Of a DNA stretch of 64,000 nt, positions 34,004-41,914 are shown piece after piece. Below the pieces are notes generated by a model. It saw only the letters and a list, made by a program, of their open reading frames with translations, was not told the DNA's origin and ran no database searches. Origin of the DNA: Candidatus Intricatilinea gracilis (GTDB taxonomy: Bacteria; Pseudomonadota; Gammaproteobacteria; Burkholderiales; Burkholderiaceae_C); the NCBI GenBank assembly GCA_016702605.1, contig JADJDQ010000001.1, positions 558,001 through 622,000 of the forward strand. Reading direction: 5' to 3'. Positions within the stretch are counted from its first letter, which is position 1; each line of letters starts with the position of its first letter. The position numbers and the translations under genes were made by a program.

Positions 34004-35335
34004 ATGACCTATCAAGCGCCGACTCACCCGTTGCAGGTGCTCCAGAAGCTTGAGTACGAGGAAGCGCTGCCCAACGGCGACCCTCGCTACGTCGACACGC
34101 AGGAAGCTCGCGGCAGCGAACGCACCTTCAGTCTGCTGGCCCGCAAGTTCGGCTGGGACCCAGCCAGTGAAGCGTTCTTTGCACCCAATGACCGGCACGT
34201 GCTGTTCTTCGGGCACATCGGCAGCGGCAAGACCACCGAACTGCGTCGCTACATGGGCCGCTTCAACCAGTCCAAGCGCTTCTATGTGATCGAGGTTGAC
34301 GTGCTTGCCAAACTCGACCGAAACAACCTGCAGTACACCGAAGTGCTGATGGCCATGGCGGAGACCCTGCTCGAACGCCTGAGCGGCGACGGCTACGAAG
34401 TTTCCGACGCCGACTTGCAGCCATTGCGCGACTGGTTCAAGACGGTCATCGCCACTCGTAGCGAAAGCAGCGAACTCACAGCGGAGATCAAGGCCGGTGT
34501 CGAGGCGGGGGGTGGCTTCCTGGGCCTGGTGAAACTGCTGACCAGCTTCACCGGCATGTTCAAGACCGGAGCCAGCACCAAGACCGAATGGCGCCAGGAG
34601 ATGCGTAACCGCTTCACGGCGCTCATGGTGGCGTTCAACCGGTTGATCCGTTCGGTGGAGCGCCGGCTCGCCGAGCAGGGCCGAGCCCAGCGCTTGCTGT
34701 TCCTTATTGACGGCACCGACAAGATGCGTGGTGAGGATACCCAGCAGTTCTTCGTCTACGACGCCGAGCAGTTGCTGGCCATCGAGACACTGGCGATCTA
34801 CACGGCGCCTCTGCACCTCAAGTACGACGGCAGCCTGGGCGGCAAGCTCGATGCCGAGATGGTGCTGCCCATGATCAAGCTGCAGGATCGCGAAGGTGCG
34901 CGCTGGGAACCTGGTTGGGCAAGCCTACGCAAGCTGCTGCTGCTTCGTGCTGACCGCAGCCTGTTCGAGGCTGGCGCCGCGGGCGACGCGCAGGTCAATC
35001 GCCTGGTCGAGCACAGTGGTGGTCACCCGCGCGAACTGCTGCGACTGCTGCGGCTGTGCTGCGAGCGGGCCGACAAGTTGATCGACGCGGGCGTGGTCGA
35101 AAAGGCCATCGCGCAACTGGCGTCTGACTACCGCCGTTTCCTCAAGCCCGACGACTACCGCCTGCTGGCCGACATTGATGCCGACCCCATCCACGGCGGC
35201 AACGACCAGCGCGCACAAGACCTGCTCTACCGCCTGGCGCTGCTCGAATACAACGACGGCGGATGGCGCCGCAGCCACCCGGTGGTGCGGGTGCTCGAAG
35301 GTTATCGCGTGGCGATGCAGGCCAAGTCGGCCTGA
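34004..35335 (+). CDS. P-loop ATPase of a two-gene ATPase/TPR system
   Basis: A 443-residue ATPase with Walker A GHIGSGKT at residues 70-77 (VLFFGHIGSGKTTELRRYM) and Walker B LLFLIDGTDKM at about 231-241. In between is a hydrophobic stretch GGGFLGLVKLLTSFTGMF at about 169-186. The C-terminal part (VEHSGGHPRELLRLLRLCCERAD, about 345-367) looks like the winged-helix end of STAND/AAA NTPases. No effector domain is visible at either end. The start at 34004 has no good Shine-Dalgarno site, so it is provisional. The next gene, 114 bp downstream, has a P-loop-less domain followed by near-identical TPR repeats. Together they resemble NTPase-based conflict systems; the function is unproven. Confidence 0.72.
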   Translation: MTYQAPTHPLQVLQKLEYEEALPNGDPRYVDTQEARGSERTFSLLARKFGWDPASEAFFAPNDRHVLFFGHIGSGKTTELRRYMGRFNQSKRFYVIEVDVLAKLDRNNLQYTEVLMAMAETLLERLSGDGYEVSDADLQPLRDWFKTVIATRSESSELTAEIKAGVEAGGGFLGLVKLLTSFTGMFKTGASTKTEWRQEMRNRFTALMVAFNRLIRSVERRLAEQGRAQRLLFLIDGTDKMRGEDTQQFFVYDAEQLLAIETLAIYTAPLHLKYDGSLGGKLDAEMVLPMIKLQDREGARWEPGWASLRKLLLLRADRSLFEAGAAGDAQVNRLVEHSGGHPRELLRLLRLCCERADKLIDAGVVEKAIAQLASDYRRFLKPDDYRLLADIDADPIHGGNDQRAQDLLYRLALLEYNDGGWRRSHPVVRVLEGYRVAMQAKSA

Positions 35336-35449
35336 CCACTCGCGCGAGCCTCCGCCCGTGATGGCTCATGACGTCGGCCCGACTCTTCGCTGCCGCACGT
35401 TGATCACGCACAGGCCTTGCCACGTCATGTCACAGCCAGGTCAATGCAC

Positions 35450-37027
35450 ATGAGTGATGCCGACATTGCTGCTGCAGACGCTCTGCGCGCCAAGCTTGCG
35501 CTCGAACTGCCCGCGGGGTGTCGCGACGACTTCCAGCGCCTGACCCGCAGCCTGCTGCACGGTCCGCGCTTTCAATGGCTACTGGTCGAGGCGCCCAATG
35601 ACCTGCTGCGTGCCCAGGTGCTGCATGCCATCGAACAGGTTCTGCATGCCGCCACGCTGGGCAGCGCACGCCTTGCGCTGGATGCACAACTGCTCGATGT
35701 GCCGGAACTCGAAGCAGCACTCATCGCCAGGTCCGGCACCTGCGAAGTGGTGCACGTGCTCGGGCGGCGCGGCTGGTTCGACCGCAAACGCTGGGATGCG
35801 TTTAACGTGCGCCGCGAGCGGATTGCTTCGCAGGCCCGCGCCAAGTTGATCTTCTGGCTCGACACCGAAGCCATCGAGGCCATCTCGGTCAGCGCGCCAG
35901 ACCTGTGGGCCTGGCGCACAGGTGTCTACAGCTTTCTCTCGCCGGCGGAGTCGGGCACACGGGCACCCGATGCGGCAACGTCGACCAGCCGCGTCATCTC
36001 TTACCAGACCGATCTGCGCAGTGTCGAAGAACGCCGCCAGCGCATCGATGAAATCGAGTCTTGGCTGCGCACGCATCTCGGTCTTGACGAGGAGGCATTG
36101 GTTCTTCCCTATGACGAACTCGGGCGACTGCTCCATTCACTGGGCAACTACGGTGCAGCCCTGATCCACCTGCGGGACCGGGAACTGCCCTTGCACGAAC
36201 GCCGTGGCGATGACAGGGCAATCGCCATCACCAAGGACAAGATCGCCGACATCCTGCAAGCCCGCGGGCAACTCGACGAGGCACTGCGCATCCGCCAGGA
36301 CGACGAGTTGCCGGTCTACGAGCGACTGGGCGATGTGCGGTCAGCGGCCGTCACCAAGGGCAAGATCGCCGACATCCTGCAAGCCCGCGGGCAACTCGAC
36401 GAGGCGCTGCGCATCCACCAGGACGACGAGTTGCCGGTCTTCGAGCGACTGGGCGATGTGCGGGAAGCGGCGATCACCAAGGGCAGGATCGCCGACATCC
36501 TGCAAGCCCGCGGGCAACTCGACGAGGCACTGCACATCCGCCAGGACGACGAGTTGCCGGTCTACGAGCGACTGGGCGATGTGCGATCCGCGGCCGTCAC
36601 CAAGGGCCAGATCGCCGACATCCTGCAAGCCCGCGGGCAACTCGACGAGGCGCTGCGCATCCGCCAGGACGACCAGTTGCCGGTCTACGAGCGACTGGGC
36701 GATGTGCGGGAAGCGGCCGTCACCAAGGGCCAGATCGCCGACATCCTGCAAGCCCGCGGGCAACTCGACGAGGCACTGCGCATACGCCAGGACGACCAGT
36801 TGCCGGTCTACGAGCGACTGGGCGATGTGCGGGCGGCCGCGGTGACCAAAGCCAAGATCGCGTTGCTGTTGTTCGCACAGAGCGATAGTCAAACCGAGGC
36901 CGAAGCCCTGCTTCGGTCTGCCCTGCATGACTTGCGGCGCCTGGGCCTGCCCGAAGCAGATGCGGTTGCGAAGTTGATGGCGACACGCGGCCTACCGCCT
37001 GACGCAACTACCAAGCCTGCAGAGTAA
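35450..37027 (+). CDS. TPR-repeat protein with inactive-NTPase-like N-terminal domain
   Basis: A 525-residue protein. Residues about 1-165 have strands typical of an NTPase fold without a Walker A loop, ending KLIFWLDTEAIEAISVSAPDLWAWRTGVYSF, a pattern I remember from inactive-STAND domains that precede TPR repeats in bacterial proteins. Then come one divergent and five nearly identical 41-residue TPR-like units (consensus KIADILQARGQLDEAL at the start of each), and a cap at the C-terminus. AGG at 35438-35440 supports the ATG at 35450; an ATG at 35444 is possible. It is downstream of the ATPase. The fresh repeats suggest a fast-changing recognition surface. Confidence 0.75.
   Translation: MSDADIAAADALRAKLALELPAGCRDDFQRLTRSLLHGPRFQWLLVEAPNDLLRAQVLHAIEQVLHAATLGSARLALDAQLLDVPELEAALIARSGTCEVVHVLGRRGWFDRKRWDAFNVRRERIASQARAKLIFWLDTEAIEAISVSAPDLWAWRTGVYSFLSPAESGTRAPDAATSTSRVISYQTDLRSVEERRQRIDEIESWLRTHLGLDEEALVLPYDELGRLLHSLGNYGAALIHLRDRELPLHERRGDDRAIAITKDKIADILQARGQLDEALRIRQDDELPVYERLGDVRSAAVTKGKIADILQARGQLDEALRIHQDDELPVFERLGDVREAAITKGRIADILQARGQLDEALHIRQDDELPVYERLGDVRSAAVTKGQIADILQARGQLDEALRIRQDDQLPVYERLGDVREAAVTKGQIADILQARGQLDEALRIRQDDQLPVYERLGDVRAAAVTKAKIALLLFAQSDSQTEAEALLRSALHDLRRLGLPEADAVAKLMATRGLPPDATTKPAE
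36239..36853 (+). repeat. Five 123-bp tandem coding repeats (TPR units)
   Basis: Units start at 36239, 36362, 36485, 36608 and 36731, each exactly 123 bp (41 codons), with a divergent unit before (about 36116) and a degenerate one after. Most of each unit is identical at the base level, including third positions; the differences fall in a few codons (first residue K/K/R/Q/Q, E/E/E/Q/Q after RQDD, S/E/S/E/A after GDVR). Such base identity in coding repeats means recent duplication or gene conversion. Confidence 0.92.
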
Positions 37028-37089
37028 AGCGCCCCAAAAAGAGGCGGCGCCACTTGGGGCCCCGTCTCCTCATCGCCTGGCGAGCCTGA

Positions 37090-39300
37090 TCAAGCCTCAG
37101 CCTTCACCCTCAACCTCCAAGCATGCAGCAACGGCTCGGTATACCCGCTCGGCTGCTCCTTGCCCTTGAACACCAGATCCAGCGCCGCCTGGTAGGCCGC
37201 GCCGTCGGGGTTGGCGACGAGTGACTTGTAGGCCGGATCACCGGCGTTCTGGCCGTCGACCTTGGCGGCCATGCGGGCGAACGCGGCGCGCACTTGCGCT
37301 TCGGTCACCACGCCGTGGTGCAGCCAGTTGCAGATGTGCTGGCTGCTGATGCGCAGCGTGGCGCGGTCTTCCATGAGGCCGATGTCGTTGATGTCGGGCA
37401 CCTTGGAGCAGCCCACACCCTGGTCGACCCAGCGCACCACGTAGCCCAGGATGCCCTGGGCGTTGTTGTCGATCTCCTGCTGGCGCTCGGCCTCGCTCCA
37501 GGTCGCCTCGGCCACCACCGGAACGGTGAGCAGGTCGGTCATGAGTTTGTCGGTGATGGCGGCGTTGTCGGCGTCACCACTGGCCTCGATCTGCTGCTGC
37601 ACTGCGGCCACGCTGATCTGGTGGTAGTGCAGCGCGTGCAATGCGGCGGCGGTGGGGCTGGGCACCCAGGCGGTGTTGGCACCGGCCTTGGGGTGGCCGA
37701 TCTTCTGCTCGAGCATGGCGGCCATCAGGTCGGGCATGGCCCACATGCCCTTGCCGATCTGGGCACGTCCGCGCAGGCCGCACTGCAGGCCGATGAGCAC
37801 GTTGCGGCGCTCGTAGGCCGCGATCCAGGCGCTGGTCTTGATGTCGCCCTTGCGCATCATGGGGCCGGCCAGCATGGCGGTGTGCATCTCGTCGCCGGTG
37901 CGGTCGAGGAAGCCGGTGTTGATGAAGGCCACACGGCTGGCGGCTGCGGCGATGCAGGCCTTGAGGTTGACGCTGGTGCGGCGCTCCTCGTCCATGATGC
38001 CGAGCTTGACGGTGCTGTCGGGCAGGCCGAGCAGCTTCTCGACGCGGCTGAACAGCTCGGCGGCAAAACCCACTTCGGCCGGGCCGTGCATCTTGGGCTT
38101 GACGATGTAGACGCTGCCGGCGCGGCTGTTGGTCAGGCCGTTGGCGCCGTGGCGCTGCAGGTCGTGCAGGGCGATGGTGGTGGTGACCACCGCGTCCAGG
38201 ATGCCTTCGGGGATCTCGCGCTGCTGGCCCGCTGCGTCGGTGTACAGGATGGCCGGGTTGGTCATCAGGTGGCCGACGTTGCGCACGAACATGAGCGAGC
38301 GCCCGTGCAGGCGCACCTCGCCGCCCAGCGGGCTGGTATAGAGGCGGTCGGCGTTGAGGCGGCGAGTGAAGGTCTTGCCGCCCTTGCTCACTTCTTCGGT
38401 CAGGGTGCCGAGCTGGATGCCGAGCCAGTTGCTGTAGGCCAGCACCTTGTCGTCGGCGTCCACGGCGGCGACCGAATCTTCGAGGTCGAGGATGGTCGAG
38501 AGTGCCGCTTCGACGATCACGTCGCACACACCGGCTGCGTCGCTGGCGCCGATGGTCGTATTGCGGTCGATGCGGATGTCGAGGTGGATGCCGTTGTTGA
38601 CCAGCAGCACGCTGCTGGGCGTGCGCGCTTCACCCCGGTAGCCCGCGAACTTGTTCGGGTCGACCAGGGTGGTGCTGGCGCCGGTCAGCAAGGTGACGAC
38701 GAGTTGGCCGTCGATCACGCTGTAGGCGGCCGCCTGGGTGTGCGAGCCGGCGGCCAGCGGCGCGGCCTTGTCGAGCACGCTGCGGGCGTAGGCGATCACC
38801 TTGGCGCCACGCACCGGGTTGTAGCCGCCGGCCATCTCGGCGCCGTCGGCTTCACTGATGGCATCGGTGCCGTACAGCGCGTCGTACAGGCTGCCCCAGC
38901 GGGCGTTGGCGGCGTTGAGTGCATACCGGGCATTGAGGATGGGCACCACCAGCTGCGGGCCGGCCTGCAGGGCGAGTTCGGCGTCGACGTGCGTGGCGCT
39001 GGCCTGCACCTGCTCCGGCACGGGCACAAGGTAGCCGATCTGCTCGAGGAAGGCACGGTAGGCCGCCATGTCGGCGATCGGGCCGGGGTGCGCCGTGTGC
39101 CAGGCGTCGATCTGGGCCTGCAGGCGGTCACGTTCGGCCAGCAGGGCGATGTTGCGCGGCGCCAGGTCAGCGACGATGGCGTCGAAGCCGGCCCAGAAAC
39201 GATCGCTGGCAATGCCGGTGCCGGGCAGCACCTGGTCTTCGATGAAGCGGTGCAGAACGGTGGCGACCTGAAGGCGGTGGAGGGTGGTGCGTTGCGTCAT
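37090..39300 (-). CDS. glcB: Malate synthase G
   Basis: A 736-residue enzyme condensing glyoxylate with acetyl-CoA to malate, for growth on acetate, fatty acids or glycolate. Family features are the length, NNGIHLDIRIDRNTTIGASDAAGVCDVIVEAALSTILDLEDSVAAVDADDK in the middle, GSVYIVKPKMHGPAEVGFAAELFSRVE, IMDEERRTSVNLKACI with conserved metal-site acids, and ERRNVLIGLQCGLRGRAQIGKGMWAMPD. It is followed on the same strand by the haloacid dehalogenase gene upstream, 63 bp away. Isocitrate lyase is not in the window. Confidence 0.94.
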   Translation of the reverse strand: MTQRTTLHRLQVATVLHRFIEDQVLPGTGIASDRFWAGFDAIVADLAPRNIALLAERDRLQAQIDAWHTAHPGPIADMAAYRAFLEQIGYLVPVPEQVQASATHVDAELALQAGPQLVVPILNARYALNAANARWGSLYDALYGTDAISEADGAEMAGGYNPVRGAKVIAYARSVLDKAAPLAAGSHTQAAAYSVIDGQLVVTLLTGASTTLVDPNKFAGYRGEARTPSSVLLVNNGIHLDIRIDRNTTIGASDAAGVCDVIVEAALSTILDLEDSVAAVDADDKVLAYSNWLGIQLGTLTEEVSKGGKTFTRRLNADRLYTSPLGGEVRLHGRSLMFVRNVGHLMTNPAILYTDAAGQQREIPEGILDAVVTTTIALHDLQRHGANGLTNSRAGSVYIVKPKMHGPAEVGFAAELFSRVEKLLGLPDSTVKLGIMDEERRTSVNLKACIAAAASRVAFINTGFLDRTGDEMHTAMLAGPMMRKGDIKTSAWIAAYERRNVLIGLQCGLRGRAQIGKGMWAMPDLMAAMLEQKIGHPKAGANTAWVPSPTAAALHALHYHQISVAAVQQQIEASGDADNAAITDKLMTDLLTVPVVAEATWSEAERQQEIDNNAQGILGYVVRWVDQGVGCSKVPDINDIGLMEDRATLRISSQHICNWLHHGVVTEAQVRAAFARMAAKVDGQNAGDPAYKSLVANPDGAAYQAALDLVFKGKEQPSGYTEPLLHAWRLRVKAEA

Positions 39301-39363
39301 GGCGGGTCTCGCGGGTCAGGAGAGGGTCGACAAAGGTGGAATGGAAGCAGGCGGGCCGGCGGC

Positions 39364-40122
39364 TCAGGTGGCCACAGCGGCGGGGAAGAAGCCCAGCACG
39401 TCGCGCAGGCTGGCGCCGGTGCGGGTGGGTGCGGTGTCGAGTTGCTCGAGCGGCAGGCCGGCGCGGTTCACCCACAGCGTGGTGTACCCGTACCAGGTGG
39501 CGCCGATGGCGTCCCAGCCATTGCTGGAGACGAACAGGATCTGTCTGGCAGCCAGCCCCAGCGTGGCCGGGCCCAGGCCGTAGGCGCGTGGGTCGGTCTT
39601 GAAGGCGCGCACCGGCTCCACGCTGATGACGTGGTCGAGCAGCGCCTCGATGCCAGCACTGCGCACCGCCACCCCCAGCATGGCCGGGTCGCCGTTGCTC
39701 AGGATGCCGGTGGTCACGCCCAGCGCCTTGAGCTGGCCGAGCACCTCACGAACGTCCGGAAACGCCGACAGCGCGCGGTACTGGTTCATGAGGCGATCTT
39801 CGGCGTCGCTGCCCAGCGTCAGCCCCAGGCGGCTGGCGGCGAACCGCAATGCGGCGCGGGTGATGTCCCAGAACGGCCGGTAACGGCTGCCGTCGGGCGC
39901 ACTCATGGTGACGAGGCGGGTGTACTCGATCTGCTTGTCGCGCCACAGCAGCGCCAGCGCCTCACCCCGGCCGGCAAACAGCTGCTCGGCCAGCAGGCCG
40001 ACGCTGTAGACGTCGAACAAGGTGCCGTAAGCGTCGAACAACACCGCTGCAGGCGCCACGGGCACACCGCCGTTGACGGTGCGACCACGTGCGGCGGGGC
40101 TTTTGTCGGGTGAATTGTCCAT
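39364..40122 (-). CDS. Haloacid dehalogenase, type II (L-2-haloacid dehalogenase-like)
   Basis: A 252-residue HAD-superfamily hydrolase. The nucleophile Asp is residue 30 in AVLFDAYGTLFDVYSV, motif II is ILSNGDPAML with a conserved Ser/Asn, and the late FVSSNGWDAIGATWYGYTTLWVNR is the motif that distinguishes type II 2-haloacid dehalogenases. They hydrolyse L-2-haloacids to 2-hydroxyacids; many close relatives act on other phosphate or halo substrates, so the name is a family guess. It lies just upstream of glcB and divergent from a LysR regulator, with a palindrome between them. Glycolate from haloacetate would feed glyoxylate and malate synthase. Confidence 0.85.
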   Translation of the reverse strand: MDNSPDKSPAARGRTVNGGVPVAPAAVLFDAYGTLFDVYSVGLLAEQLFAGRGEALALLWRDKQIEYTRLVTMSAPDGSRYRPFWDITRAALRFAASRLGLTLGSDAEDRLMNQYRALSAFPDVREVLGQLKALGVTTGILSNGDPAMLGVAVRSAGIEALLDHVISVEPVRAFKTDPRAYGLGPATLGLAARQILFVSSNGWDAIGATWYGYTTLWVNRAGLPLEQLDTAPTRTGASLRDVLGFFPAAVAT

Positions 40123-40174
40123 GGTCGAACTTTATTAGATACTTCAGCGCGTATTACCAGCTTCAAATCGCATG

Positions 40175-40199
40175 GATTTGTGTGTTTCGCGCACAAATC
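40175..40199. promoter_or_regulatory. Inverted repeat between dehalogenase and LysR genes
   Basis: GATTTGTG at 40175-40182 and CACAAATC at 40192-40199 are perfect complements separated by nine bases, giving a T-rich palindrome typical of a LysR-type binding box (dyad with T and A near the ends). It lies 38 bp before the LysR start and 52 bp before the dehalogenase start in an AT-rich 115-bp gap. Binding by this regulator is inferred from position. Confidence 0.6.
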
Positions 40200-40237
40200 A
40201 AACGGCGATCGATGGCTAAACGCAGGACCTGGCCTTC

Positions 40238-41170
40238 ATGGATCGACTCAAGCAGATCGAATCACTCGTCTCGGTGACGCAGCGCGGCAGCCTCACCGCC
40301 GCCGCCTTGGCCGAAGGGGTGGCGCCCGCCGTGATCGGCCGGCGCATCGACGCACTCGAAGAGCGCCTGGGCGTGAAGCTGCTGGTGCGCACCACCCGGC
40401 GCATCAGCCTCACGCACGAAGGCAGCGCGTTTCTCGAAGACTGCCAGCGCGTGCTGGCCGACCTGGCCAATGCCGAGGCGAGTGTCAGCGCCGGTGGCGT
40501 CAAGGCCAGCGGCCATGTGCGTATCACCGCGCCGGCCGGTTTCGGGCGCCGCCATGTGGCGCCGCTGGTGCCACGTTTCGTGCAGGAACATCCGGACGTG
40601 AGTGTGTCGCTCAACCTGAGCGACCGGGTGTCGGACATCGTCAACGAAGGCATCGATTGCGCCGTGCGGGTAGGTGACCTGCCCGACTCGGGCCTCATCA
40701 GCGTACGCCTGGCCGACAACCGCCGCCTGTGTGTGGCCACACCGGCGTATCTGGCGCGCGCCGGCACACCCCGTGTGCCCGGTGACCTGAGCCGCCACGC
40801 CTGCCTGACGCTGAGTTCTGACGCCAGCCAGACCCGCGGCTGGGCCTTTCGCATCGACGGCGAGGTGCAGCACATGCGCCCGGGTGGCCCGCTCGATTGC
40901 AGCGACGGCCAGGTGCTGCACGACTGGTGTCTGCAAGGCCTGGGCATCGCCTGGCGCAGCACCTGGGAGGTGGCGCGCGACATCGCCGATGGCCGGCTGG
41001 TGGCGGTGCTCGACGACTTTGCCGCGCCGCCCAACGGCATCTACGCCGTGTTCGCCCATGCCAAACATCTGCCGTTGCGGGTGCGGCTGTGGATCGATTT
41101 TCTGAAACACACCTATGGCGACGCCGCCTACTGGCGCGCCGCTTCGGGCATCGACGATCAGGCGGGCTGA
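40238..41170 (+). CDS. LysR-family transcriptional regulator
   Basis: A 310-residue LysR protein. The helix-turn-helix is at about residues 2-60 (MDRLKQIESLVSVTQRGSLTAAALAEGVAPAVIGRRIDALEERLGVKLLVRTTRRISLT), followed by a substrate-binding domain of the CrgA-like group (SGHVRITAPAGFGRRHVAPLVPRF, DCAVRVGDLPDSGLISVRLADNRR). Divergent from the haloacid dehalogenase/glcB genes, which it may control. The ligand is unknown. Confidence 0.9.
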   Translation: MDRLKQIESLVSVTQRGSLTAAALAEGVAPAVIGRRIDALEERLGVKLLVRTTRRISLTHEGSAFLEDCQRVLADLANAEASVSAGGVKASGHVRITAPAGFGRRHVAPLVPRFVQEHPDVSVSLNLSDRVSDIVNEGIDCAVRVGDLPDSGLISVRLADNRRLCVATPAYLARAGTPRVPGDLSRHACLTLSSDASQTRGWAFRIDGEVQHMRPGGPLDCSDGQVLHDWCLQGLGIAWRSTWEVARDIADGRLVAVLDDFAAPPNGIYAVFAHAKHLPLRVRLWIDFLKHTYGDAAYWRAASGIDDQAG

Positions 41171-41201
41171 CCGGGCCGCCCGGCAGCGTGCCTCCGCCAG
41201 C

Positions 41202-41816
41202 TCAGCCGGCGCGGACCTTGCCGCCCGACTGGCACAGGCAGTCACCACACACGCCGTACCTGACCTCGCGTTCACTCAGCGCCAGCATGTGAGGCGGCAG
41301 CAGGTCGGCGGGTATCCAGGGCATGCCGGGTTCACGCACTGCCAGGCATTGGCTGCAGCGCCACCAGGTGGCGGCAGGTGCAAAGCGGTACCGCGGCGCG
41401 GGGGCACGTGCCTCGCTGCATTGCAGCTCGTGGTCGACCCGCACCCGACCATCGTCGAGCGGCGTGGCCGTCATCAGAAAGCGCCGCATCTGGCCCGGGC
41501 CATCACAGCGGTACGACACAGTGCGTGGCCGGCGTGTCAGGCGAGTGGCCTGCAGCAGGGCGTCGACGAACATGAGGGTGGCGTCGTCGGTGAGAAATTC
41601 GCGCAGCGGACGACCGAGCACCCGCGCCGACTTGGCCTGCGCACCGTCGTTGGCCAGCGCAAACTCGTCCCAGGCCGGATCGACCGCGGTCAGGCGGTCA
41701 TGGGCATCGAGCTCGTACCAGCGCGGCCCCCGCTCGGCCGCATCACCGCAGGTCGGCCCATCGTCCGCCAAGGGCGCAGGTTGATCCGGTGAGGCCGAAG
41801 GTGGGACTGGGCTCAT
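41202..41816 (-). CDS. PAS-like hypothetical protein with Cys pairs
   Basis: A 204-residue protein. The middle (PRWYELDAHDRLTAVDPAWDEFALANDG...LGRPLREFLTDDATLMFVDALL, residues about 31-90) looks like a PAS-type sensor fold. The C-terminal part has WWRCSQCLAVREPG and YGVCGDCLCQSGG, two CxxC pairs that could hold zinc or a cofactor. I know of similar unnamed proteins in Burkholderiales. It lies 98 bp downstream of the CheB-CheR-GGDEF-EAL gene on the same strand. Confidence 0.72.
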   Translation of the reverse strand: MSPVPPSASPDQPAPLADDGPTCGDAAERGPRWYELDAHDRLTAVDPAWDEFALANDGAQAKSARVLGRPLREFLTDDATLMFVDALLQATRLTRRPRTVSYRCDGPGQMRRFLMTATPLDDGRVRVDHELQCSEARAPAPRYRFAPAATWWRCSQCLAVREPGMPWIPADLLPPHMLALSEREVRYGVCGDCLCQSGGKVRAG

Positions 41817-41914
41817 GGGTGACTCAGGGACGGATCACGCGTAACTCACGCAGGACTCAGGGGGCATTCAGGAGGGAAATCCTGGGGCAATCACAGGTTG
41901 AATCATCGGGCAGA

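Noticed and set aside
36239..36853. Regular repeats as a possible CRISPR array
   Set aside because: Period is 123 bp with no spacers, and the repeats are in-frame coding TPR units.
37031..37060. Weak stem-loop (7 pairs, 16-base loop) between the TPR gene and glcB as a shared terminator
   Set aside because: The loop is long and no T-run follows on either side; too weak to list as a terminator.
37294..40113. 939-codon open frame on the plus strand opposite malate synthase
   Set aside because: It is antisense to glcB and the dehalogenase gene, both with clear family motifs; long antisense frames are common in DNA this rich in GC.
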